Positions 22,630-31,362 are shown, counted from the first letter of the stretch. The stretch is DNA of 31,362 nucleotides from Alectoria sarmentosa (GCA_009733775.1 WOGZ01000360.1:1-31362), one strand, 5' to 3'. Made by a program: numbers and translations. Notes: generated by a model not told the origin, from the letters alone.

Positions 22630-22954
22630 CGATTTTTTTCGTTAAATGATATTTGCCTCTTGACAGAGGGGTACGTTTATCGATTTAAAAAAAGATCGTT
22701 AAAAAAAATCAATAATTGATTGAAAAAGAATAAATGATTAAAGAAAAATGATCTTAATAATGTTGAGGCTCGATTATTTGATAAGAATTTATAATGAATT
22801 ATTTGATGTGATAAATAAGTTGAGTTGATTAATAGATAATGAATCATCGATTTGAATAATGCAATATGTTTAAATGATAAAGGATTTGATATCGTATAAT
22901 TGTTATTAATGAAGAAGCTTAATTAGATAATTGTATGTATGTGTTATTATTAAA
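22630..22954 (-). other. 5' leader of B
   Basis: 325 bases between the 5' LTR and the possible Gag start. It includes CCTCTTGACAGAGG (22656-22669), a small hairpin in a less AT-rich spot. The primer site should begin at 22954 on the minus strand and reads TTTAATAATAACACATAC. That resembles the start of A's leader (GCATAATAACAACACTCATAC) but no tRNA match is evident. Confidence 0.5.
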
Positions 22955-23207
22955 TGTTGAGAATATAATTAATTGGTTATAAGATGTTTATTAAGTTTAT
23001 AATAAACGATATATTTATAGTTGACGATATAATAATGTCGATAATGTAATATATTAAAAAGATCATATTTTAAATGATTGTAAATTGATCGATTCTTTTA
23101 TGAGAATTGGCTATTTATTAATTTCTTGTCAAGTTATAAACTTGATAAGGTATTTATTAAATAGATACGTAGCTTGACAACATAACAACATGGCGATTCT
23201 CTTGACA
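22955..23207 (-). repeat. 5' LTR of chromovirus B
   Basis: 253 bp, + strand TGTTGAGAATATA...CTCTTGACA; on the minus strand TGTCAAGAG...CTCAACA. Aligns to 4510-4762 with transitions only. The right boundary is uncertain by one base because the following AATT also matches beyond the other copy. Confidence 0.9.
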
Positions 23208-23210
23208 ATT

Positions 23211-24242
23211 TCGTTTTTATATTTAATAATTTCAATTTAAAAACGTTTATCTTAATTATTAATAAAAATAATAAAATATTTATTATTAAAGCGATCGCGA
23301 AAACTAATGAAATCGCAAACATCGTTATAAATTAAATTCAAAAACCTTTTTTTAAAACGAATATGAAATTTATATAACATTTTTAACGCTTTTTAATTGC
23401 GTAAAGAATATAAAAAAATTTATTAATAACAATTTTGATTAAATCAATATCTTTAAACAATTTAATCAATTTATAAACGTTTTAATGTTTTAAATAATTT
23501 AAGCGAGCATATTATAAATCGAAAATTTGATCGTTAATTTTACGCGATGCAACATCGAGATTTGAATTCGAAAAGAAAAAATCGAAATAAATTAACGAAA
23601 AGATAGCGTCATTTATCGAATTAAAATGCTTTTTATATTTAAAAATAATATAAAATATAACGAATTTAATGTTATATTATTTAAATATAAATACGAACAT
23701 TAACGATTGTTTGAAAAAAGTTAAAATTTGATAATTAAATTTTTATAAACGTAAATAATAAATATTATTGCTTTATAATTAAGCAATAATATTATAATTA
23801 TTAAATTCGATATCATTTTATATAAAATTTATTTGAATGTTATTACGCATTAATTGTCTTTAAAAAATTAAACTTAAAAATAAAAATAAAATATAAAAAA
23901 CATTTATAAAAACAAACCTTTTTTTTTAATTATCGATAACGATATTAATGTATATTTTATTAATATTAATGAAAATGTGAGCATTTTCAACATCTTTAAT
24001 AAAATAAATATTATTTAATTTAAAATCGAGAGCGCGATATTGCACGAAAAAATCTTTATTAAACGTGAAATATTAAAAGCAAACTCAATTCATCGTTTAT
24101 CGCGAAAATAATAAATCGTTTATTTTAATCGTGAAAACAATTATGATTTACTTTTAATTGTTTAAAGATTCGATAAAATTTCGATCTTTGCGACGACGTT
24201 TTTTGTTACTAAATTTGTTATTTTTTCGATTATTATTTTTTT
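23211..24242 (+). pseudogene. unclassified coding relic X, right part
   Basis: Joining 4509 to 23211 continues the reading frame of X: KNKKD then FVFIFNNFNLKTFILIINK. The frame stays readable to about 23920 (for example EIANIVIN, RDATSRFEFEKKKSK near 23545 and IELKCFLYLK near 23620) with TAA stops at likely Gln positions. It then shifts by one base at a run of nine T (23919-23927) and continues as LHEKIFIKREILKANSIHRL near 24040. The frame runs to the TTTTT target of element C and stays open on its far side into the (TTA)n tract. Family unknown. Confidence 0.5.
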
Positions 24243-24355
24243 TGTCGAAATTCAGGTCACGTGATACGGGCGCATGCGTTCGTAATATAGATCGCATTTT
24301 CCTTCGTAACACTCTTAAAGTAATACAATTAAGTGTTTTACATCATATTTTCACA
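24243..24355 (+). repeat. 5' LTR of copia element C
   Basis: 113 bp, starting TGTCGAAATTCAGG and ending ATTTTCACA. The right copy (31155-31279) differs by about 13 transitions and one extra 12-bp unit. TTTTT precedes it and follows the right copy; that duplication is low in information but correctly placed. It contains CACGTG at 24258-24263. Confidence 0.9.
24258..24263. promoter_or_regulatory. CACGTG palindrome in LTR of C
   Basis: A perfect E-box-type hexamer near the 5' edge of the LTR. In the right LTR this stretch is duplicated as TACGTA (31170-31175) and CATGTG (31182-31187), both one or two transitions from CACGTG. Such sites bind bHLH factors in fungi; a role in LTR transcription is inference only. 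Confidence 0.4.
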
Positions 24356-24374
24356 GGTTATGAGCTCGAGCTTG
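24356..24374 (+). promoter_or_regulatory. primer-binding site of C (initiator-Met half tRNA)
   Basis: GGTTATGAGCTCG directly follows the LTR end CACA. Its reverse complement starts CGAGCTCATAACC and holds the CAU anticodon in the context of the eukaryotic initiator-Met anticodon loop (GGGCUCAUAACCC). Copia-type elements prime from this internal half of the tRNA rather than from its 3' end. Confidence 0.8.
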
Positions 24375-25690
24375 TTCGACGATCGTTATATATATGATTT
24401 ATTTATTCATTATTATGATTATAATTGTTTTCAAACATTTCATATTTATCGCAATGAGACAATTAATTGTAAAAATCTTTATTCAATTAACTTCTTTGAG
24501 GTGAATAATTTTCATTTATAAAATAATCTTTGAATTTGAATGATTATGATTCGAAATTCGAAGGTTGAAAGTTTTTTAATTTTCGACGAGCCGAAGTTAT
24601 TCGTTTTTAATCGACGTCGTATGTGATCGTGCGATCGAATCATGATAAAATCTTTATAACATTGTTAACTTTTTTATATAAAACACATTAAATAAAAAAG
24701 AAAATATGTTCTTATTTTTATGACATTTCATTAAATTAATAATTTGCATTTTCAACGGTGTATTGAATTAATAATATAAATTGAATGATTAAATGTCAAC
24801 ATTATTATTAATTTGATTATCGTTTAAAACAATTCAAAGTTGATTTCATTATCATTTAGGCGCTTAAAAATCTATTTAAAATCAAAAATAATAAACTTTA
24901 TATGTTAAAATTAACGTTTTGATTTCAAAAATCTTTTGAAAAAAAAGGTTGAGATTTTATTATCGAATTCTTTATTCGTTATTAATAATATTCTATTATC
25001 GTGATTATGAAATTTAATTAATTTTAATTTCACGATGATAATCGTCGAAGCGAATATTTTGAATTCGAATTTTTAATTGAATAACATAAAAAGAGTGCGA
25101 ATTTTTTAAAAAGGTTTGCACGTTTATAATTGCATTTAATATAATTTTAATCGAATTTAATCTTTATCATTAAATTCAAAATCAAATTTTTTATATTATT
25201 AACATTATTTTATTATAATATTATTATTTAAATTTATCGTTAATTTTCGTATAAACACTTTTTATTATTATTATAAAATCTTAAAATATAACGATAATAA
25301 TTAATTAATATCGATAAAAATTTAAACGATTTTAATGAAGATTAATAAAGCATTTTTTTCATTTTTTTCACATTATCGTTATGCGATAACGATTTTAAAA
25401 TTAATGAAAAGTTATTTAACGTTTTAAACGATATCAAAATCTTTAATTTATGCGTTAAAGATAAATAATCTCGTTTATCAACTCTCTTTGAAACGTTTAA
25501 ATCGTTTTTTAAATCGTTATTAAATTTATTTATTTCGACATCTTTTTAAAGCGATAATTTTCAAATCGATATTCTCGATTCGTTTTCAATCGTGATAAAA
25601 ATCTCGTTTTCGTTATTTTCGTTATTATTATCAATTTTTTATATCTTTTCATTTATTTTTCTCGATATTAATAATTGAATTTAATGTTTA
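24375..25690 (+). other. 5' leader and Gag N-terminal region of C, unresolved
   Basis: No continuous frame could be read. A 62-codon open frame from 24333 starts in the LTR and crosses the primer site, so it is not a real start. Sequence is AT-rich throughout, with no inserted element visible. Confidence 0.4.
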
Positions 25691-26674
25691 AAATGTCATT
25701 GAAAATGTTTTTACGAATAATGAAATTTTTTTTTTTTAATTTTTATTGTTATTTTAAAATTTATTATCGAATATATTAAATGAAGAGAAAATATTAACGA
25801 TTAATTGATGTTGAACAATTTTTTATTTTTTATTAACATTATTAAATTTAAAGTCTGCGTGATTATTTATTAACGTTTTAATTATGTTAATTATTAATTT
25901 ATTAAAAAATATAACGAGAATCCTCAAATTATGTTGAATGTCATCGATGTTTATTATAAATTTATGGATTTTAAACTTTATATCGAGTTTATACGTTAAT
26001 TATATAATATTAATATCAATTTCGAAAAGAATGTTCGTTAATACGAAAAGAATTTTCGTAAAATTAACGTCGAAATCGTTAATTTAAACGATTTTTTATT
26101 ATTATCAAAATCTTATTTTATTTAATTCTTTTTTATGAAATTCGACGAAGTTTATGATATTTTTACAATAATTTATATTTAAATTTATATATTTTATGAT
26201 TTAAATATAATCAAATTCGATTTGATTATTTATAACGTTATAAATAAAAAACGTTATATGCTCATAATTAAAAAGGATGATGTTATTATACTCGTTTATC
26301 GCAATGATAAAAATAAATAATTCGTTAAAAACGATTTCAACGGTTTTGATTTTATTAATCGCGAAATTTATATTTTTTATAAAGTCGTTGATCGCAAATT
26401 CAAATATCTTTTTATTAAATGTTAAATTAAATTTTTTTATTTAAAATTTGAAAAATTCATAAGTGAATAAAAAAAGAAAAAGAAAATGCAAATTGATATT
26501 ATTTATTCGAATATTAACGTTTTAAATGTTAAGCGTAAACGCATCGAAAAAGCGTTATTTAATGTTTTCGCTTTAAAGAAAAATAATTATTTCAACGTTA
26601 ATATAACGTATATTTTAAAAAAAAACGATTATCTTTATATTTATATAACATTTTCGAACGAATTAAATAATTAA
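25691..26674 (+). pseudogene. Gag and zinc-knuckle relic of C
   Basis: From about 26030 the frame reads NVR*YEKNFRKINVEIVNLN, FLLLSKSYFI*, MKFDEVYDIF and NVINKKRYMLIIKKDD. This fits the C-terminal half of copia Gag. A knuckle-like block YKVVDRKFKYLFIKC near 26380 retains one Cys of the expected CCHC set; it is followed by KFISE*KKKKK and a 62-codon open frame (26486-26674) of basic linker. The start of Gag is unresolved. Confidence 0.6.
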
Positions 26675-27290
26675 AATTATTTGGATTTTATGTTAAATGA
26701 TTTTAATATTTTAAATGCAATTAATTAAGTAAATCAAAACGAGAATTTTATTAATTTGATAATGAATTCGAATTTAAATAAACGTTTATCGTTCGTTAAT
26801 TTTATAAATCTCGATATTCGAATTATGATAAATTTCGATTGCATTCGTTATTTTTTTATTAATCATTCAATATTCATTATTTATATCAAAATTTAATTTC
26901 GATTTATTAAAAACATTAAAGACGTCAAAATTTAATTTTTTGTTTATGATATTAAAATCGTTTTTCACAAAAAAGATTATGTTTTAATTTAAAATAATAT
27001 AACATTAATCGATACGCGAAATCGCGATTTGTTTTTTTTGAACTTATGAGAAGATAATAATGTTTTGATCGTTTATAACGTTTTTTCGAATTCGATTCAT
27101 TAATTATAATATGCTCGCATAAATTATTTGAATTAATAAAATTTTAATAAACTTTTTAATATTGTTATAAATGTGGATTTTTTCAAAGATATCGTCGAGA
27201 AATACATTTATAAATGTTATATAATGAATTGTTAAAAGGTTACTTCTCATAATTCGTTTATAACGTTCAATATTATATCGAACGAATTTG
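26675..27290 (+). other. protease region of C, poorly resolved
   Basis: NYLDFMLND near 26670-26700 could be the copia protease start (usually WxxDSGA/C), with Ser and Gly changed. Beyond it I could not read a dependable frame up to the integrase core. No known insertion or repeat is visible. Confidence 0.4.
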
Positions 27291-27990
27291 TTTATAACGA
27301 TTTTATTAAATCTTTGATTTTCATTAATTTTAACGATTATAAATATTTCGTGACGTTTAAAAACGATTTCATTTATTATTTTAAGATTTATTATATTCGT
27401 TATAAAAATGAGATTTTCGTTATGTTTTTGCGTTTTAAAATTTATTTAAAATTTCGCGATTATTAAATTAATCGCATTCGTTTTAATAATGAAAATAAAT
27501 ATATCAATAAAATCTTTTTGAAATGTCTCATTTAAGCGAACATTAAACAAAAATTCATTATCGTAAATAATCTCGAAATGAATAAAGTCGTTAAACGATT
27601 TAATTAAACTTTAATAAATAAAATTTATTTAATTTTATTAAATTTCAATTTTAACAAATCTTTTTGATTTGAAATAATGATTATAATCAATTATTTAACG
27701 ATGCGTTTTTTTAATATTAAAATCATCGTTATATTTTTCGAAATCTTTTATTATCGTAAACTTATTTTTTTTCATTTGCGTATTATTAATTTCATCGTTT
27801 ACGTTTTAAAACGTATTTAAAAAAAGTTTATAAATAAAGCGAGAAATGTATTTTTTTAAATTATGAAAATGAATTCATTTTTTATCTTTATAATTTAATC
27901 AAAAAGAAGATTATTCGCGTTAACGATATTCATTTTATCGAAAAATGTTCACATTTTATAAATTTCGAAAAAAAGATTAAGATTTATAAA
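27291..27990 (+). pseudogene. integrase relic of C
   Basis: NDYKYFVTFKNDFIYYFKIY near 27330 matches the first catalytic block (usually F-DD-TRY). FVMFLRFKIYLKFRDY then RIRFNNENKYINKIFLKCL follows; the second Asp (usual IRLDNG) is Asn. NLEMNKVVKRFN*TLINK near 27570 is the NG-AER-N-T block with catalytic Glu as Lys. ITFEIFYYRK-like and LRIIN-IVYVLK blocks near 27740-27820 and KARNVFF near 27845 close the domain, as in copia integrase. Confidence 0.85.
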
Positions 27991-28600
27991 TCTTTAAATA
28001 AATGTTAACGTTTTTTTATATTAATATTCGTTATAAAAGAAGCATTAAATGAATAACGTATTATTATATTATTAAATATTAAATTTATAATTTCGATTAA
28101 ATCGTTAAATCGATTATCGTTAACGAATATTTTATCGTTAATCGTTAATCGCTTTTAAGAATCTCATTTTGTCGTTATTATAATGCGTATGTTTATGATA
28201 TTTATTAAATTTATTATATCAATCATTAAATTTGTTATCGTTTCCCCTTTATCGATATCTTTAAAATTTATTAAAATAAAAGTTATGCGAAAACATGTCG
28301 AATATAAGATTATTTAAAAAATATTTGATAATTATAAAGATCTCATTATTTCGAATCTTCGTGATTTATCATTTAATTTTTTGATAAAAATTTTCGCTAT
28401 TTTTATTTTTTTTGCGAATTATGTTAATAAATTTGACATCTTCGAACTTACAGTTTATAAATAAATGATTTTTAATAATTTGTTTTATATAAATTAAAAG
28501 ATGAGCATGCGAGATGAATATAAATCTTTTATAAATAATAATATTTGATATTTTATTTAAACATTTTTAAAAACTCGTATTTTTCGAGATCGTTGAATTT
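27991..28600 (+). other. integrase-RT linker of C
   Basis: Linker between the integrase C terminus and the RT. Frames are broken and I recognise no block with confidence. Confidence 0.4.
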
Positions 28601-29335
28601 ATATTATAAAGCGAAATTTTAAAAAAAAAATTATTCGTTATGAAACACGTTGAATTATTCAAGAATTCGAATAATAAAAGAATCATGATTATTATAACAT
28701 TTTCGCGTTAATGATAAAGTTTATAAATTATAAAACGATTTTTACGTTTATAACGATTATGAATTGAAATATAAAATAAATGAACGTTAAAATCGTTTTT
28801 TTTTATGATGATGTTTAAAAAAACATTTATATATAATAATTTAACGATTTTAATAAAAACAATATCAAGATTTATAAATTAAATAAGATTTTTTATGATT
28901 TGAAGCAATCTTTTAAAATCTGATATTAATATTTTTCGATTTATATAAAAAAATTCGATTTTAATTTTATCGAATCGAATAATAATGTGTTTATAAATCT
29001 TAAAAAAAAATTATTATGACATTTTATATTAATAATGTTTTGATTATAAATCGCAATAAAATCATTATTAAACGAATCAAAGATGTCTTAAACGTCAAGT
29101 TTCATATGTTAAATTTGAAATTATGCGTTTTTTATTTAAATATAATCGTTAAAAGAAATCGTTATAATGATATTATTCGTTTAAGATAAAAAACGTACAT
29201 TATACGCTTTTTTAATCACTTTAAATGTTGAAATCTTATTTTTATTAATATATCATTCGAAATCAATCGCAGATTAACACTCATCGAAAAAAGTTATATA
29301 ACTTTTAAAAAGTTTCGTGAAAAATATTAATTTAT
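28601..29335 (+). pseudogene. reverse transcriptase relic of C
   Basis: From about 28865 it reads NIKIYKLNKIFYDLKQSFKI, the copia block Y-LNKALYGLKQSPR-W. YIKKFDFNFIESNNNVFIN follows. After a run of nine A (29002-29010) the frame moves by one base and reads IIMTFYINNVLIINRNK, where the YVDD active site is YINN (both Asp to Asn). LNVKFHMLNLKLCVFYLNI corresponds to the F-M-DLG---FLG block. The frame ends near FRKKFREKY-type sequence at 29320. Confidence 0.88.
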
Positions 29336-30150
29336 TATAAGCTTTTTTATATATATTATATTAAAAATTCGTCTCGATATCGTTTATGTTATTTTTTTAA
29401 TTAATTAATATTTAATTAATCTTATTTCAGCGCATTAAAATGCGATTATTCGAATTTTTCGATATTTTAAAAATATAATACATTATAAACTCGTATATAA
29501 GAATTCTCTGAAAGATTTATTCGATTATATTAATTTTGATTAAATTAAAAATTCAATTCGAAGGTTCATTTTCGATTATTTATTTAATTGAATAATAATG
29601 TTATTAATTGATCAAATAAACGTTAAATTATTATAACATTATTTATTTATAAAGTAAAATATATCGATTAAACGCAAATTATTAAAAAAATTATTTAATT
29701 AAAAAACTTTTTAAATCAATTTTTGCGATTTAATGATTTTGATTTTAAGGTTATCGTGATCTTTAAAAATAATTAAAACATAATCGTTTTCGTAAAAAAC
29801 GCTTAATTTCATATTTATATTAAACACATTAACATCGTTCATTATTTTGTGCGCGAAAAAGTTAATGATAATATTATAAATGTTTAATATGTTTTTATTA
29901 ATAAATAAATGATTAATAATTTTATTAAGATTTTATATTTTAATAAGTTTATTGCGTTTCGCGATGTTTTTAAGGTGAAAACAATCTCACATCATTCACT
30001 TAAAATTATTTAAATCGTTGTTTTAAAAAAAACGTTTGGGACGTTTAAGACGTTTAAATCGTTATTATTATTTAACGTTTTTAGCTTTAAAAGAGCGATT
30101 TTATTAATTTTCATATCTCGAATAATCGATCGAGATCGAAATTATTCGCA
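29336..30150 (+). pseudogene. RNase H relic of C
   Basis: IRLDIVYVIFLIN near 29370 matches the copia RPDI--AV block. SAHWNA-type sequence (SAH*NAIIRIFRYFKNII, Trp as stop), HYKLVYKNSLKDLFDYINFD near 29485 with the YTDSDW motif as YINFD*, and FIFDYLFN* follow. IKRKLLKKLFN near 29660 corresponds to the AA-E--WL--LL helix. The domain ends about 29720; from there to 30150 I read nothing dependable. Confidence 0.8.
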
Positions 30151-30775
30151 GAATCTCAATATTAATCTTAACGTGTTAAAACTTCGTTATGTTATCATTA
30201 TATCAAAAGTTGATTTATCGCTATTATAATTATAATCACAAACTCTGCGAATCTTTTTTCGAAACATTTATATTTATGTTCGATTCAAATTTGAGATTTG
30301 CGGCATTACTCAAAAGATCATTATCGTCGTTTTTTCGTTAATCGTTTTGAATGTTCTCATTAAATCATCATTATTATATCTTTTAAAGTTATTATATTTA
30401 TGCTCTTAAGATCATCACACTTATACTTTTAAACGTTATTGCCGTTATTATTATTATCATTATTGTCGTAATATATCGATCGTAATTTGCATATATTTTA
30501 TTAATCATTATTGTTAAGCATCAATATTTTAAAACGATTTTATAAGCCTTGCAGTCGATCGTATATATGCATATATATGCATATATAATTCGAAATATTT
30601 CGTTTAATCGGAAAATTTATCTTTATATATATTTATCGATCATATATCGGTCGATTTTTGATGTGTATTAAATGAATTGAAAATAAATTTGTCAAAAAAC
30701 GATTTTTCGTCAAAAAGTGAATTTTTTTTATGTGATATCGTGACGAATATGTTCAAAAGAACATAATCGTTTTCA
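30151..30775 (+). other. 3' untranslated region of C, first part
   Basis: AT-rich, without a readable frame. It contains a perfect 26-bp palindrome at 30562-30587 (TATATATGCATATATATG followed by CATATATA). Repeated ATTATT and TTATCGTT words occur near 30430-30470. Confidence 0.5.
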
Positions 30776-31043
30776 GATTTTTGATTTTCATTTTTCTTAC
30801 CCGGCTTTGAACATCGCGAGTTTCGAATCTCATTTTTGAAATTCGAATGTTTATAAAAGGGGGGGTGATGTATAAAGAGTAAAAATAATTTATGAAATAA
30901 AGATGGTTTATGAAAGGGATGATCATATTCTTTTTCGGATTTTTCATTATTTTTATCCGATTTTAAACATCGCGAGTTTCGAATCTCGTGTTTGAAATTC
31001 GGGTTTTTATCGAGCGTATAGGGGGTAAAGAAAGTGTATAAAG
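30776..31043 (+). repeat. 156-bp direct repeat in 3' untranslated region of C
   Basis: ACATCGCGAGTTTCGAATCTC occurs at 30811 and again at 30967, here quoted as ACATCGCGAGTTTCG plus AATCTC. Similarity extends to both sides: a TTTGAAATTCG block, then a G-run (GGGGGGG at 30859, GGGGG near 31021), then a GTGTATAAAG-like word. The copies lie 156 bp apart and differ mainly by transitions. A 137-codon minus-strand frame across them (30640-31053) has a matching internal repeat (EIRNSRC twice); I regard it as a shadow of the nucleotide repeat, not a demonstrated gene. Confidence 0.8.
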
Positions 31044-31145
31044 GTGATTTCACATTAATTATTCGATGTTAAAATTTATTGTAATTATTCGACGCTCGAT
31101 TCACCTTTTTTATTCGACGTTCGATTTTTTTAGAAATATGCGTGC

Positions 31146-31154
31146 GAAGAGGAA
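31146..31154 (+). promoter_or_regulatory. polypurine tract of C
   Basis: GAAGAGGAA lies directly before the TGTCG start of the 3' LTR, as expected for second-strand priming. It supports the LTR boundary and the + orientation. Confidence 0.8.
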
Positions 31155-31279
31155 TGTCGAAATTTAAGTTACGTAATAAATCATGTGATACGAGCGCATG
31201 CGCTTATAATATAAATCGCACTTTCCTTCGTAACACTCTTAAAGTAATACAACTAAGTGTTCTACATTATATTTTCACA
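31155..31279 (+). repeat. 3' LTR of copia element C
   Basis: 125 bp, TGTCGAAATTTAAG to ATTTTCACA. It has one extra 12-bp unit relative to the 5' LTR: TTACGTAATAAA followed by TCATGTGATA, both derivable from a TCACGTGATA core. TTTTT follows at 31280-31284. Confidence 0.9.
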
Positions 31280-31306
31280 TTTTTTATCTTTAAATTTATC
31301 ATTATC

Positions 31307-31307
<1 letters not shown>

Positions 31308-31362
<55 letters not shown>
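31308..31362. repeat. (TTA)n microsatellite
   Basis: A pure 55-base TTA repeat, about 18 units, running to the end of the window, so its full length is unknown. Read as ATT codons it continues the open frame of relic X across element C. Confidence 0.97.

Larger units (their letters stand above)
4510..23207 (-). mobile_element. Ty3/gypsy chromovirus B, decayed, interrupted by A
   Basis: Bounded by the 253-bp LTR pair, this element reads on the minus strand: Gag (about 22629-20000), a CxxC finger (about 19870-19812), protease (split by A), RT with YIDD (10742-10753), RNase H, integrase and chromodomain (about 8445-8285). It spans 18.7 kb; without A and one target duplication it would be about 11.3 kb, long for a chromovirus. 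The excess is about 3.5 kb between the chromodomain and the 3' LTR. Stops and substitutions follow the transition pattern of the LTRs. The target duplication is uncertain: GATT (4506-4509) and AATT (23207-23210) would fit and would also keep the frame of X. Confidence 0.88.
24243..31279 (+). mobile_element. Ty1/copia retrotransposon C, decayed
   Basis: A 7037-bp element with LTR pair, initiator-Met half-tRNA primer site, purine tract, and + strand order Gag, zinc knuckle, integrase, RT, RNase H. Integrase before RT is diagnostic for Ty1/copia. Several catalytic residues have changed by transitions. About 0.9 kb of 3' untranslated region carries a 156-bp duplication. It sits in relic X just right of B. 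Confidence 0.92.

Noticed and set aside
24158..24397. 79-codon frame over the 5' LTR of C
   Set aside because: It starts in relic X and crosses the LTR and primer site, so it is a junction artefact.
30811..30990. tRNA gene from TTTCGAATCTC words
   Set aside because: Only a B-box-like word is present; there is no A-box, acceptor stem or anticodon arm.
30640..31053. 137-codon minus-strand frame as a gene
   Set aside because: Its internal repeat is explained by the 156-bp DNA repeat, and it lies in the 3' untranslated region of C. No known domain.
24260..31279. 96-bp version of the C LTR starting at YGTGATACG
   Set aside because: Similarity continues upstream to TGTCGAAATT once the 12-bp unit is allowed for. 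The longer form also gives a TTTTT duplication and an adjoining purine tract.
1..31362. Mitochondrial, apicomplexan or endosymbiont origin because of high AT
   Set aside because: CpG is retained, LTR retrotransposon proteins are present, and LTR pairs show transitions only. These point to RIP in a fungal nuclear genome.

Overview
This window is AT-rich DNA that has almost certainly been through repeat-induced point mutation (RIP), the pattern seen in AT isochores of filamentous ascomycetes. I see no intact gene. By eye, most surviving cytosines sit in CpG, while CpA, CpC and CpT are nearly gone. The three LTR pairs I found differ internally only by C/T and G/A transitions, apart from one 12-bp duplication. 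Reading frames recognisable as retrotransposon proteins are broken mainly by TAA and TGA at positions expected for Gln and Trp. The elements are fungal chromoviruses (Ty3/gypsy with a chromodomain) and a Ty1/copia element. I cannot name the species.

Layout. An unclassified coding relic (X, + strand) fills about 1982-4509 and resumes at 23211-24242. Chromovirus B (minus strand) is inserted in it, with 253-bp LTRs at 4510-4762 and 22955-23207. A younger chromovirus A (+ strand, 12193-19548) is inserted in the protease region of B, with 184-bp LTRs and a 5-bp target duplication (AAAGA/AAAGG). Removing A and one duplication restores B's protease frame. A solo-LTR-like fragment (6249-6401) lies in the 3' part of B. 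Right of B, a Ty1/copia element C (+ strand, 24243-31279) has LTRs of 113 and 125 bp, a TTTTT duplication, a purine tract and a primer site matching the anticodon arm of initiator-Met tRNA. The window ends in a pure (TTA)n tract.

Decayed domains. A keeps, in order, Gag, a C2HC finger, protease, reverse transcriptase, RNase H, integrase, chromodomain and a less-decayed C-terminal tail. B shows the same order on the minus strand, plus about 3.5 kb of unexplained sequence between its chromodomain and 3' LTR. C shows Gag, zinc knuckle, integrase, RT and RNase H, with integrase before RT as in copia. In all three integrases the catalytic Glu reads as Lys; several catalytic Asp read as Asn. None of the elements can be autonomous.

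The inferred order of events is: X; then B and C into X; then A and the solo-LTR fragment into B; with RIP acting on all of them. Domain calls come from reading decayed frames by eye and were not checked by any search. Domain boundaries are approximate; LTR boundaries are precise to the base except where stated.
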